A stretch of DNA of 64,000 nucleotides from Myxococcus stipitatus (GTDB lineage: Bacteria; Myxococcota; Myxococcia; Myxococcales; Myxococcaceae), in NCBI RefSeq assembly GCF_021412625.1, contig NZ_JAKCFI010000012.1, positions 177,147-241,146 on the forward strand, read 5' to 3'. Below the pieces are notes generated by a model. It searched no databases, was not told the DNA's origin, and saw only the letters and a list, made by a program, of their open reading frames with translations. Below are positions 45,731 through 55,703 of the stretch, in pieces; the stretch's first letter is position 1; each line of letters starts with the position of its first letter. A program made the translations under genes and the position numbers.

Positions 45731-45964
45731 ATGAAGGGCGTGCAGGGGCAGGGGCAGGGCAAGCATTGGGACCCAGTGTGCGGCAAGCAGCTGGATACCC
45801 CCGAGTACCAGCCATCCTCCGAGTACAAGAAGCGCCGGTACTTCTTCTGCTCGGAGCGGTGTCGGCATGCATTCGAGCGGCAGGCGGAGCGCTTCCGGCT
45901 CAACGAGCTGGCCCGCGTCGGCGCGCTGATGACGCCGGGCCGGGTGCGCTGGGGCATCGCCTGA
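45731..45964 (+). CDS. YHS-domain small protein (77 aa)
   Basis: DPVCGKQLDTPEYQPSSEYK, then RRYFFCSERCRHAFERQ: a YHS (TRASH-like) domain with three cysteines spaced for metal binding. Such domains occur in copper and heavy-metal proteins. It is preceded by a sigma-54 promoter candidate, which implies activator-dependent expression. ATG at 45731 is preferred over an upstream ATG at 45668, which lies inside the promoter. Cytoplasmic. Confidence 0.82.
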   Translation: MKGVQGQGQGKHWDPVCGKQLDTPEYQPSSEYKKRRYFFCSERCRHAFERQAERFRLNELARVGALMTPGRVRWGIA

Positions 45965-46024
45965 CGCGCGCGGGCCCGCTTCCGAGGCCACGCGCGTTGA
46001 CGCATCCAACCGTGCGCGCCGTGC

Positions 46025-47737
46025 TCAGGCGGCGGCGCGCACGTCCTTGAGACGCAGCGACAGCTTGCGCTGTCCGCGGAAGGTGTCGAAGCCGGCCTGG
46101 AAGGCCAGGTCCACCGGCCCCGCGACGAGCTGCGCGCGGTCCGCCATCCCGAAGCCGATGGCGTCCAGCTCCGGCGCGTCCGCCAGGGCCAGCTTGAGGT
46201 GTCCGCTGGTGCCAGCGGCCTTGGCCGGCAGCACGCGCGGGCGGGCGAGCTGGTGACGCAGCACCAGCACCGGCTCCGGGTTGCCCTGACCGAAGGGCCC
46301 CAGCCGCTGGAGCGCCTCCACCGCCGACGCGTCCAGTTCCTGGGGGCTCACCACCGCGTCCACGCGGCAGCGCGGAATCAGGTCCTCCGGCGTCAGCCGC
46401 TGCCAGGCGATCTTCTCGAAGGCGTCGCGAAGCTCCGGCAGCCTGTCCGCGTCCACCGTGAGGCCCGCGGCGTGCTTGTGCCCGCCGAACTTGGTGAGCA
46501 GGTGCGCGCACCCGCTGAGCGCGTCATGCAGGTGGAACGCCTCGATGCTGCGCGCCGACCCCTTCCCCACCCCGTCCTTCACGCCCACCATGACGGTGGG
46601 CCGGTGGAAGCGCTCCACCACGCGCGAGGCGACGATGCCGATGACGCCCGGGTGCCAACCCTCGTCATAGAGCACGAAGCCCCGCGCGTCCTTGCGCGAC
46701 TCGGCCTGGAGCAGCGCCTGCGTGAGGATGCTGCTCTCGATGCCCTGGCGCTCGGCGTTGGCCCGGTCCAGCACGGACGCGAGCGCGCGCGCCGACTCCA
46801 GCGTCTCCGAACACAACAGCTGCAGTCCCAGCGACGCGTCGTGCAGGCGCCCCGCGGCGTTGATGCGGGGCCCCAGCCGGAAGCCCACCTGGCCCGCGGT
46901 GATCGGCGTGTCCGGGTCCATGCCCGCCGCTTCCTTCAGCGCCCGGACGCCCGGGCGGCGGGCCGCCGTCAGCTCCTGGAGGCCGTGCGAGACGAGGATG
47001 CGGTTGGCGCCCGTCAGCGGCACCACGTCCGCGACGGTGGCCAGCGCCACCAGGTCCATCATCGTGCGCAGGTTGGGCTCCTTGCGCGTGGCGAAGAAGC
47101 CGTCGTCCCGCAGCCGCTTGCGCAGGCCCATGCAGAGGTTGAACGCCACGCCCGCGGCGCACAGCGCCTTGGTGGGGTACTCGCAGCCGGGCTGGTGCGG
47201 GTTGAGCACCGCCACCGCCGGCGGGAGCGTGGGGGGCACCGTGTGGTGGTCCACCACCACCACGTCCAGGCCCAGCTCCCTGGCGCGGGTGATTTCCGCC
47301 ACGGAGGTGATGCCGCAGTCCAGTGTCACCAGCACCCGCGTTCCATCCGCGGCGATGCGCTCCACCGCGGACAGGTTGAGGCCGTAACCCTCGTCCAGCC
47401 GGTGGGGGATGTAGGTGGCGGGCGGCGCGCCCAGCTCACGCAGGAACAGGTACAGGAGCGACGTGGAGCACACCCCGTCCACGTCGTAGTCGCCGTAGAG
47501 GGTCACCTTCTCCCGCGCGTGCAGCGCGCGCACCAGCCGCTCCACGCCCGCTGACATGCCCTTCATCCGGAACGGGTCCGGCAGGTCCGCCAACCGGTCC
47601 GACAGGAACGCCGACGCGGACTCCGGCGTGCGGTAACCTCGGTGCAGGAGCACCCGCGCTGCGAGCGGATGGAGCGACAGCTCCCCCGCCAGCGACCCCA
47701 CCTCCTCCTCGACCACGTCTGGCAGCAACCACCGCAC
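46025..47737 (-). CDS. recJ: Single-stranded-DNA exonuclease RecJ (570 aa)
   Basis: DHH motifs are in order: YGDYDVDGVCSTS (Asp83, Asp85, Asp87), LVTLDCG (Asp140) and VVDHHT (His164, His165). The DHHA1 part has GGHKHAAGL, and the C-terminal OB fold is present. RecJ resects 5' ends in repair and recombination. GTG at 47737 has GGGGAG 6-7 bases upstream and gives the normal family length; the frame is open further upstream without support. It converges with the YHS gene. Confidence 0.93.
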   Translation of the reverse strand: MRWLLPDVVEEEVGSLAGELSLHPLAARVLLHRGYRTPESASAFLSDRLADLPDPFRMKGMSAGVERLVRALHAREKVTLYGDYDVDGVCSTSLLYLFLRELGAPPATYIPHRLDEGYGLNLSAVERIAADGTRVLVTLDCGITSVAEITRARELGLDVVVVDHHTVPPTLPPAVAVLNPHQPGCEYPTKALCAAGVAFNLCMGLRKRLRDDGFFATRKEPNLRTMMDLVALATVADVVPLTGANRILVSHGLQELTAARRPGVRALKEAAGMDPDTPITAGQVGFRLGPRINAAGRLHDASLGLQLLCSETLESARALASVLDRANAERQGIESSILTQALLQAESRKDARGFVLYDEGWHPGVIGIVASRVVERFHRPTVMVGVKDGVGKGSARSIEAFHLHDALSGCAHLLTKFGGHKHAAGLTVDADRLPELRDAFEKIAWQRLTPEDLIPRCRVDAVVSPQELDASAVEALQRLGPFGQGNPEPVLVLRHQLARPRVLPAKAAGTSGHLKLALADAPELDAIGFGMADRAQLVAGPVDLAFQAGFDTFRGQRKLSLRLKDVRAAA

Positions 47738-47964
47738 GCGCAGCTCCCCTCCTCGGCGCCTGAGACAACCCCCGGCGGCCGGGACGAAATCTTGACATGC
47801 GGACAGTACCCCAGACGTCTGACGAGGAAAGTCCAACCTGGGGCACGACATTTCCCTTCCTGCACGGGCGTTCAGCCGTGCGCTCGGCTCCGCGCCTGCT
47901 CGTGGGAGGCGCGCCGTGCGCGCGATGCCCAGCTTGTCTGCACAGAACCTGACAGGGAGGAAAC

Positions 47965-48564
47965 ATGACTGCGAAAGGACGCTGGGTCGCCGTGGCGACC
48001 CTCGCGCTGATGGCCACCGGTTCGGCCTCGGCGCAGGAACGCAAGGATGACAAGCGAGGGGACGTCAACGTCTTCCTGCGCGGCGGGCTCGGCGACTACA
48101 CGGGCAACCTGGGGGATTTCACCGACACCGGCCCCGCGTGGGGACTGACACTCAACGTGCAGCCCACCACGTTCCTGGGTATCGAACTGGGGTACGAGGG
48201 CTCGCGCAACGGCATCGCCGATGACCGGCTGCTGGGGGACGGCCCGGCGCTCGTGCGCCAGGGTGGCAGCGCCCTGGTGAAGCTCTCCCCGCCCATGCTG
48301 ACGGCCGTGCGGCCCTTCGTCGGCGCGGGCCTGGGCATCTCCTACGTCGACGTGCGCGGCGCGGGCGAGGGCCTGTGGGACTCGGACACCATGCAGGAGC
48401 TGCCGTTGGCGGCCGGCCTCGAGTTCAACAGCGGGGCGCTCACCGCGGGCGTCCGGGCCACCTGGCGGCTGCTGCTCAACGACGGCTTCGCCGACGGCGC
48501 GCTCGACGAGGACTCGGACGGCGGCCTGCTGGACGCCTCGCTGACGCTGGGGGCGCGCTTCTAG
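47965..48564 (+). CDS. Outer-membrane beta-barrel protein, OmpA/OmpW-like size (199 aa)
   Basis: A signal peptide to about residue 24 (GSASAQ), then eight or so amphipathic strands (DVNVFLRGGLGDYTG, PAWGLTLNVQP, VRPFVGAGLGISYVDV) and a terminal Phe in LGARF. GGGAGG lies 4 bases before the ATG. It is divergent from recJ across 227 bases. The function is unknown; it would sit in the outer membrane. Confidence 0.78.
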   Translation: MTAKGRWVAVATLALMATGSASAQERKDDKRGDVNVFLRGGLGDYTGNLGDFTDTGPAWGLTLNVQPTTFLGIELGYEGSRNGIADDRLLGDGPALVRQGGSALVKLSPPMLTAVRPFVGAGLGISYVDVRGAGEGLWDSDTMQELPLAAGLEFNSGALTAGVRATWRLLLNDGFADGALDEDSDGGLLDASLTLGARF

Positions 48565-48586
48565 CGCCCCGGCGTCGGAAAACACC

Positions 48587-48628
48587 GAGGGCCCTGCCTC
48601 CCAGCGCATCCGGGAGACCAGGGCCCTC
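48587..48628 (-). terminator. Terminator between the OMP gene and secF
   Basis: GAGGGCCCTG-N22-CAGGGCCCTC, a perfect 10-bp stem. Reading on the minus strand it is followed by GGTGTTTTCC, so it suits the sec operon best; it may also stop the converging OMP transcript. Confidence 0.7.
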
Positions 48629-48682
48629 GTGCCTTCTCACGAACGCCCGGTGGCTACCGGGCGGACGCGGTGGGGGCGTGGC

Positions 48683-49855
48683 TCATGCCGTCTTCGGCTC
48701 GTGCTTGATGTCGCCGCCGCGCTGCCGGGCCTCCTTGGCCGCGGCGCGCTCGTCCAGCCAGATGGTGAGCGGGCTGGCGATGTACACCGACGAGTACGTG
48801 CCCACGAGGATGCCCACGAGCATCGCCATGGCGAAGTCGAAGATCTCCCCCACCCCGAAGACGAGCAGGCCGATGAGCGACAGCGCCGTGGTGCCGGAGG
48901 TGAGGATGGTGCGGCCCAGGGTGTCGTTGATGGCGATGTTGATGACCTCCGCCAGCGGCTTGCCCTTGTACTTGGCCATGTCCTCGCGGATGCGGTCGTA
49001 GATGACGATGGTGTCGTTGACGGAGTAGCCGACGATGGTCAGCAGCGCGGCGATGGCCGTGAGGCCGAACTCGCGGCGGCTCACCAGGTAGTAGCCGGCG
49101 ACCATGATGACGTCGTGGAGCATGGCCAGCAGCGCGCCCGGGCCGAACTTGAAGTCGAACCGGAACGCCACGTAGATGAGGATGGCCACCATCGCGTACA
49201 GCAGCGCCATGACGCCGCGGTTGCGCAGCTGCTTGCCCACCTGCGGGCCCACGTAGTCCACGCGGCGCTGCTCGAAGTCCGGCTTCTCCAGGCCCGCGCC
49301 CAGCGCGGAGTGCACCTTGTCCGCCATGCCGCTGGCGACGACCTGGTAGTCGACGCCCCCGCCGCCCTGGTTCTCGCCCAGGACGCGGACCTCCTGCACG
49401 CCGGTGCCGGAGTCCTCCACGGCCTTCTTGATGGTCTCCGGGGCCAGCGGGCTGGCCGAGCGGAAGTTCACGATGCCGTTGGCCAGGTCCGCGTACACGT
49501 TGCGGATGTTGCCCAGGGCCTGGATGGCCTGCTTCGCCTTGTCCGCGTTCGCCTCGTTCAGCTGCGTGACGCCGCCCAGGCGCAGCAGGAACGAGTTGTC
49601 CGCCTCGCCGCCGATGTTCTGCACGCTCACGTCGTGCAGGCCACCCTTCTCCGCGCGCTCACGCACCTCCGCCGCGGTCACCGGGTGGTTGAACTTCAGC
49701 TCCACCACCGTGCCGCCGGCGAAGTCGACGCCGAAGTTGAACCCCACCGTCGCGATACCCACGATGATGGCGAGGTTGACGATGGTGGAGATGAACACGG
49801 CCGGCTTGCGCTTGCCGATGAAGTCGATGTTCGTCTTCTTCTTGAGGATCTGCAT
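48683..49855 (-). CDS. secF: Protein translocase subunit SecF (390 aa)
   Basis: Six membrane helices with the first periplasmic domain between helices 1 and 2. Family motifs: NFGVDFAGGTVVE, FRFDFKFGPGALLAMLHDV, GYSVNDTIVIYDRIRE and TSGTTALSLIGLL. SecDF uses the proton gradient to pull exported proteins through. It is the last gene of queA-tgt-yajC-secD-secF, 23 bases after secD, and ends before a terminator. Confidence 0.97.
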   Translation of the reverse strand: MQILKKKTNIDFIGKRKPAVFISTIVNLAIIVGIATVGFNFGVDFAGGTVVELKFNHPVTAAEVRERAEKGGLHDVSVQNIGGEADNSFLLRLGGVTQLNEANADKAKQAIQALGNIRNVYADLANGIVNFRSASPLAPETIKKAVEDSGTGVQEVRVLGENQGGGGVDYQVVASGMADKVHSALGAGLEKPDFEQRRVDYVGPQVGKQLRNRGVMALLYAMVAILIYVAFRFDFKFGPGALLAMLHDVIMVAGYYLVSRREFGLTAIAALLTIVGYSVNDTIVIYDRIREDMAKYKGKPLAEVINIAINDTLGRTILTSGTTALSLIGLLVFGVGEIFDFAMAMLVGILVGTYSSVYIASPLTIWLDERAAAKEARQRGGDIKHEPKTA

Positions 49856-49878
49856 GGCAGGTTCCCGTGCTCCGTCGG

Positions 49879-51651
49879 TCAGACCGACACCGACTGCGCG
49901 TTACGGCCGTGGACGAAGTAGGTCATGATGACGCGCGTCACCACGATGGACGTGAACAGCGATGCCAGCAGCCCGACGATGAGCGTCGTGGCGAAGCCCC
50001 GCACCGGCCCGGTTCCCGTGAAGAACAGGATGAAGCCGGCGATGAGCGCCGTCACGTGCGCGTCGAAGATGGTCCAGAAGGCGCGATCGTACCCCTGGTC
50101 CACCGCCGCCTTGGCGCTCTTGCCGTGGCTGAGCTCCTCGCGGATGCGCTCGTTGATGAGCACGTTGGCGTCCACCGCGATGCCCAGCGTCAGCACGAAG
50201 CCGGCGATGCCCGGCAGCGTCAGCGTGGCGTTGAAGAACGCCAGGCCCGCCAGGATGAGCAGACCGTTGAGGATGAGGGCGATGTCCGCGATGAGGCCCG
50301 CCTTGCGGTAGTAGAGGGCCATGAAGGCCACCACCAGCCCCAGGCCCATCAGCGCCGCCAGGCTGCCCTTCTTGATGAGCTCGTCACCCAGGCTCGCGCC
50401 CACCTGACGAATCTCGCCCACCGTCACCGGCGCGGGCAGCGCGCCCGCCTTGAGCACCAGCGCCAGCGTCTGCGCCTCGCCCAGCCACTCGTTGAAGCTG
50501 CGCGCGCCCATGCGGCCCATGGTGATGCGGGCCCGGCCGCCGGAGATCTTCTCGTTGATGTTCGGCGCGGTGTGGACGTTGTCGTCCAGCACGATGGCCA
50601 TGCGACGGCCCACGCCCGCCTCGGTCAGCTTCTCGAACTCGCGCGCACCGGACGCGTCGAACGCGATGTTGACCTCGGGCTCGTTCATCTGGCTGACGGA
50701 CGCGTCCGCGCCCGCCAGGCTCTCGCCCGTCAGCGGGACGTTCTTGTCCAGGAGGAACGTGCGGTAGGAGGAGCACTCGTTCTTCTTCACCGGGTTGGCC
50801 ATGCACTCGGTGAGGACGACGCGGTTCTCCGGGACCTTGTCCTTGGTGTAGTCCAGCAGCGCCTCGCGCGACGAGGACTGCAGCTGCGGGAAGCCGCCCT
50901 CCTCCGTCAGCGTGATGTCGCTGCCGGCCGGCGGCGGCGTGGTCTGGAACATCTGCGCGAAGAACCGGGGGTTGGAGTCATCCACCATCCGGAACTCCAG
51001 CTGCGCGGTGGTGCCCACCAGCTCCTTGGCCTGCTCCGGGTTGCTGCGGCCCGGCAGGGAGATCTGGATGGAGTCGGTGCCCAGCTTGCGCACGTCCACC
51101 TCCGCCACGCCCCACTTGTCGATGCGGCGGCGGATGACGAGCATGGCCTGGTCCACGGCCTCCTCGCGGAAGCGGTTCGTCTGGGACTCGTCCGGCGCGA
51201 GCACCAGCTTCGCGCCATCGCGGCTGACGAGCTTGAAGTCCCCGTACATGGCCAGGACGTCCTTCTCGATGGCGTCCATGGTCGCCGGGTCCTTCGCGGT
51301 CAGGGTGAGCTGGAGCTTCTCCGGATCCGTATCCGCCGTGACCTCGCCGAGCTTCTTGTCGGCGACGTACGTGGCGATCTGCTGGCCCCGGCGCTCGGTC
51401 CGCTTCTGGAGCGCCGTCTTGGTGTCCACGCGCATCACCATGTGGATGCCGCCCTGAAGGTCCAGGCCCAGGTTGAGCCGGTACTTCGCGGAGGGCGCCC
51501 ACTTCGGCAGCCGCTCCTGCAGCAGCGCCAGGTTGTTGCGCTGGTCACGGTCCATGACCACCAGCGAGTAATACGTCGGGATGAGGAACCAGAGGGTCCC
51601 CAGCGTCACCGCGACAATCATTCCGAACTTCCACCACCAGCCGCGGTCCAT
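49879..51651 (-). CDS. secD: Protein translocase subunit SecD (590 aa)
   Basis: LGLDLQGGIHMVMRVDT near the N-terminus is the D1 motif, then the large periplasmic P1 domain with several beta-rich parts, and five C-terminal helices containing GIAVDANVLINERIREE and FATTLIVGLLASLFTSI. It forms the SecDF complex. Its ATG overlaps the yajC stop by one base (TAATG). The length agrees with the family. Confidence 0.97.
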   Translation of the reverse strand: MDRGWWWKFGMIVAVTLGTLWFLIPTYYSLVVMDRDQRNNLALLQERLPKWAPSAKYRLNLGLDLQGGIHMVMRVDTKTALQKRTERRGQQIATYVADKKLGEVTADTDPEKLQLTLTAKDPATMDAIEKDVLAMYGDFKLVSRDGAKLVLAPDESQTNRFREEAVDQAMLVIRRRIDKWGVAEVDVRKLGTDSIQISLPGRSNPEQAKELVGTTAQLEFRMVDDSNPRFFAQMFQTTPPPAGSDITLTEEGGFPQLQSSSREALLDYTKDKVPENRVVLTECMANPVKKNECSSYRTFLLDKNVPLTGESLAGADASVSQMNEPEVNIAFDASGAREFEKLTEAGVGRRMAIVLDDNVHTAPNINEKISGGRARITMGRMGARSFNEWLGEAQTLALVLKAGALPAPVTVGEIRQVGASLGDELIKKGSLAALMGLGLVVAFMALYYRKAGLIADIALILNGLLILAGLAFFNATLTLPGIAGFVLTLGIAVDANVLINERIREELSHGKSAKAAVDQGYDRAFWTIFDAHVTALIAGFILFFTGTGPVRGFATTLIVGLLASLFTSIVVTRVIMTYFVHGRNAQSVSV

Positions 51652-52016
51652 TACTTCTCCTCCTTCTTCTTCTCGTCCTTCTTCTCTTCGGCGGGCGCCG
51701 CCTGCGCGCCTTCGGCCACCGTGCCCTTGGCACTGATGGACGTCTTGAGCACCCGGATGCGCACGCCGCTGGCGACCTCCACCAGCACCGCCCGCTCCTC
51801 GACGAGGTGGATCTTCCCGAGGATTCCTCCCGCGGTGACGACCTCATCCCCCTTCTTGAGCGAAGCGAGCAGGTTGCGGTGCTCCTTCATCTGCTTCTGC
51901 TGGGGGCGGATCATGACGAAGTACATGATCGCCACCAGTCCCACGAGCAGCGCCAGGGTTTGAAACGGGCTGGACCCGCCCCCGGCCTGCGCCAGCATCA
52001 AAAAGCTCTCAGCCAC
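51651..52016 (-). CDS. yajC: Preprotein translocase subunit YajC (121 aa)
   Basis: One membrane helix (LALLVGLVAIMYFVMIRPQQK, split at 20) is followed by the YajC motif KKGDEVVTAGGILGKI and a Lys/Glu-rich tail. YajC associates with SecDF. It starts with GTG at 52016, GAGG 7 bases upstream. The tail EEKKDEKKKEEK is longer and more charged than usual. Confidence 0.95.
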   Translation of the reverse strand: MAESFLMLAQAGGGSSPFQTLALLVGLVAIMYFVMIRPQQKQMKEHRNLLASLKKGDEVVTAGGILGKIHLVEERAVLVEVASGVRIRVLKTSISAKGTVAEGAQAAPAEEKKDEKKKEEK

Positions 52017-52092
52017 TGACTGCCTCGTGTCGGTTGAGGAAGGCTTGGGATGGGCGACCCCCCACGCTATCCGAGGAACCCATCCCGAAAGG

Positions 52093-52116
52093 GGGCCCTC
52101 TTAGCAAGGGGGGCCC
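52093..52116. repeat. GGGCCC hairpin between tgt and yajC
   Basis: GGGCCC at 52093-52098 and 52111-52116 with partly paired bases inside. It lies in the 145-base gap between tgt and yajC and may weaken transcription between them. There is no good T-run. Confidence 0.35.
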
Positions 52117-52161
52117 ATGTGAGCAAGTGAACGAGGGAAGCCCGGCATTCCATCCGGTCGC

Positions 52162-53379
52162 TCAGCGACCACGGGTCCGCTCGGCCTCCTGTGCCTGTGT
52201 CCTGGCCCGGAACTCGCGGGCAAAGGCCGCGTAGCGGTCCTCCGCGATGGCCCGGCGCACCTCGGCCATCAGGCTCAGGAAGTAATGCAGGTTGTGCAGG
52301 GTGTTCAGTCGCATGGCGAGGATCTCCCCCGCCGCGAACAGGTGTCGCAGGTAGGCCCTGCTGAAGTTGCGGCAGGTGTAGCAGGCACACGCCGGGTCCA
52401 CCGGCCGGGGGTCCTTGGCGAATGCCGCGTTGCGGATGGTGAGCTTGCCCTCCGAGGTGAAGAGCAGGCCGTTGCGCGCGCAACGGGTGGGCAGCACGCA
52501 ATCGAACATGTCCACCCCGTGCTCCACGCAGGTGACCAGGTCCAGGGGCGTGCCCACGCCCATGAGGTAGCGGGGCTTGTCCCGGGGCAGCAGCGGCGCG
52601 GAGTACGCCACGCCCGCGTGCATGGCCTCCGGCGTCTCCCCCACGGAATAGCCCCCCAGGGCGTACCCCGGCAGGTCCACCGCGCACACCTCCTCGGCGT
52701 GGCGCTTGCGCAGGTCGTCATGCAGGCCGCCCTGGACGATGCCGAACAGCGACGAGCGGCCCCGCGTCCAGGCGCGCTCGCACCGGTGCAGCCAGCGCGT
52801 GGTGCGCGCCAGGGACTTCTCCAGGTAGCTCCGGTCCTCCGTGGAGGGCGGGCACTCGTCGAAGGCCATGATGATGTCGGCGCCGAGCGTCTCCTGGATG
52901 TCGATGGAGCGCTCGGGGGTGAGGAAGTGCCGCGCGCCATCCAGGTGGGACTGGAAGGTGGCGCCCTCCTCGGTGATCTTCCGCTTCTCCGACAGGCTGA
53001 AGACCTGGAAGCCGCCGCTGTCGGTGAGCATGGGGCGGTTCCACGACACGAACTGGTGCAGGCCGCCCATCTCCCCCACCAGCGCCTCGCCGGGGCGGAG
53101 CATCAGGTGGTACGTGTTGCCGAGGATGATCTGCGCGTCGAGCGTCACCAGGTCGTCCGGCCCCACCCCCTTGACGCTGCCCACCGTGCCCACCGGCATG
53201 AAGATGGGCGTCTCCACCGGGCCATGCGGGGTGTGCAGCCGCCCCCTGCGCGCGCGCGTGCCGGTGTCCTCGTGGAGCAGCTCGAAGCGCACCAGCCCCG
53301 GCGCCACCCGCGTGTCGCCCCGCTCGCGCGCACCCGCGCCCGTCACCGCCTGCTGTCCGTGCTGTTGTTGCTCACCCAT
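52162..53379 (-). CDS. tgt: Queuine tRNA-ribosyltransferase (405 aa)
   Basis: Typical TGT: HTPHGPVETPIFMPVGT, LGNTYHLMLRPGE, MLTDSGGFQVFSL with a catalytic Asp, FGIVQGG, DMFDCVLPTR and the zinc site CACYTC near the C-terminus. It swaps guanine for preQ1 at the anticodon wobble position. A 25-residue polar head (MGEQQQHGQQ) precedes the domain. It starts 6 bases after queA. Confidence 0.97.
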   Translation of the reverse strand: MGEQQQHGQQAVTGAGARERGDTRVAPGLVRFELLHEDTGTRARRGRLHTPHGPVETPIFMPVGTVGSVKGVGPDDLVTLDAQIILGNTYHLMLRPGEALVGEMGGLHQFVSWNRPMLTDSGGFQVFSLSEKRKITEEGATFQSHLDGARHFLTPERSIDIQETLGADIIMAFDECPPSTEDRSYLEKSLARTTRWLHRCERAWTRGRSSLFGIVQGGLHDDLRKRHAEEVCAVDLPGYALGGYSVGETPEAMHAGVAYSAPLLPRDKPRYLMGVGTPLDLVTCVEHGVDMFDCVLPTRCARNGLLFTSEGKLTIRNAAFAKDPRPVDPACACYTCRNFSRAYLRHLFAAGEILAMRLNTLHNLHYFLSLMAEVRRAIAEDRYAAFAREFRARTQAQEAERTRGR

Positions 53380-53385
53380 GAGGAC

Positions 53386-54471
<1,086 letters not shown>

Positions 54472-54532
54472 GGGGGTGGCGCTTGTAGCAGCCCCCACGC
54501 CGCCGCGGAAAGCGCGCAGGACGCGGGGGGCG

Positions 54533-55642
54533 TCAATAGAGCTGCTGCAGCTCGGCCCCGGGGTAGTAGTGGGTGAGGATTTCCACGTACCCCCGGCCCT
54601 TGTCGGCGAGCGCCTTGGCGCCCCACTGGCAGAGGCCGGCCCCGTGGCCGTAGCCGCGTCCGGAGAACACGTAGCCCCCGTTGGTTCTCTCCACCTCGAA
54701 GTCGAGACTCTTGAGGCGCGTGTAGCCGAGCTTGCGGCGCAGCTCCACGCCGTCCACCGTCGAGCCATCCCCCAACGTCACGCGCGTGACGCGGCGGGTG
54801 GACGTGCGCCCCGTCACGCGCAGGCCCTGGGCCGGCAGCTTGAGCGCGGCCTTGATGTCCGCGTCGGACAGGGAGGCGGACCAGCGGCTCGCGGCCAGCC
54901 GGCCGCAGGGACAGTCGACGGGCTGCAGGTACGGCAAGTCGCGCTGGAGGGCGGCCTGCCCCGACTCGGTGCGCCCGCCGCAGGAGGCGTGGAAGTAGGC
55001 CTCGATGGGAGCCAGCTCGTAGGTGAGCACCTGGCCGCGCGTGGCGTCCACGGCCGCGCGGGTGCGCGGGTCCTCGCGGTTGACGCCGCCATACACCTGG
55101 TGGAGCACGCTGCTGCCCAGGTGGAAGGCGTTGCTGTAGGTGTCGAGCTTCTTCTGGAGCGCGTAGGTGCGGGCGGCGACGGCCTGGGCCTTGAGCGCCT
55201 CGGGCGGGAAGGACACGGGCATCTCGCTGCCGAGCACCGCGGCGAGGTAGTCCTCCAGGGGGATGACGTTGATGAGCTGGAGCCCGTCGCGAAAGGGACG
55301 CACGACGACGTCGCCGCGCACCTGGGTGCTGCCCGCCTTGAGCGGTTCGCTGCCGGGAACCCCCGCGTCCCCCGCGGAGGCCACGCCAGCGCGGAAGCGC
55401 ACCGAGTCCCCCACCACGGGAGCCCCGTTGACCTCCAGCTTCCCGCCCCGGCGCCGGACGGTGGCCACGTCCGACGGGATGGGGACGTAGGTGGCATCCT
55501 CGCTGTCGGGACCGAAACCGAGCCCCTGGCCCTTGATGCTCACCTCACCGCCGGTGTCGTCGATGGCGATGCGCAGCGTCTCCACGGCGTGGGCGCCCAG
55601 GGGGGCGAGCAGGAGCAGGACGAGTGCAACAGGTCGCAACAT
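54533..55642 (-). CDS. SpoIID/LytB-domain protein (369 aa)
   Basis: A signal peptide (LVLLLLAPLGAHA) is followed by a SpoIID domain: VIPLEDYLAAVLGSEMP with the catalytic-type Glu140, FPPEALKAQAVAARTYALQ, YFHASCGGRTES and RGYGHGAGLCQWGAKALA near the C-terminus. SpoIID-type enzymes cleave peptidoglycan glycan strands lacking stem peptides; in Gram-negatives they are cell-wall remodelling enzymes. It is divergent from the next gene by 61 bases. ATG at 55642 starts the signal. Confidence 0.9.
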   Translation of the reverse strand: MLRPVALVLLLLAPLGAHAVETLRIAIDDTGGEVSIKGQGLGFGPDSEDATYVPIPSDVATVRRRGGKLEVNGAPVVGDSVRFRAGVASAGDAGVPGSEPLKAGSTQVRGDVVVRPFRDGLQLINVIPLEDYLAAVLGSEMPVSFPPEALKAQAVAARTYALQKKLDTYSNAFHLGSSVLHQVYGGVNREDPRTRAAVDATRGQVLTYELAPIEAYFHASCGGRTESGQAALQRDLPYLQPVDCPCGRLAASRWSASLSDADIKAALKLPAQGLRVTGRTSTRRVTRVTLGDGSTVDGVELRRKLGYTRLKSLDFEVERTNGGYVFSGRGYGHGAGLCQWGAKALADKGRGYVEILTHYYPGAELQQLY

Positions 55643-55703
55643 GGCCTCGGAGTGTAGGAGCGTGGGTTCGCGCCTCAAGAAAACGGCCAGCGGATGAGGG
55701 AGG

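Noticed and set aside
47812..47821. CAGACGTCTG palindrome upstream of recJ as an operator
   Set aside because: It lies in the recJ leader with no repeat partner or promoter match; 10-base palindromes occur by chance.
49867..51963. Long plus-strand frame opposite secD
   Set aside because: Antisense shadow of a certain housekeeping gene.
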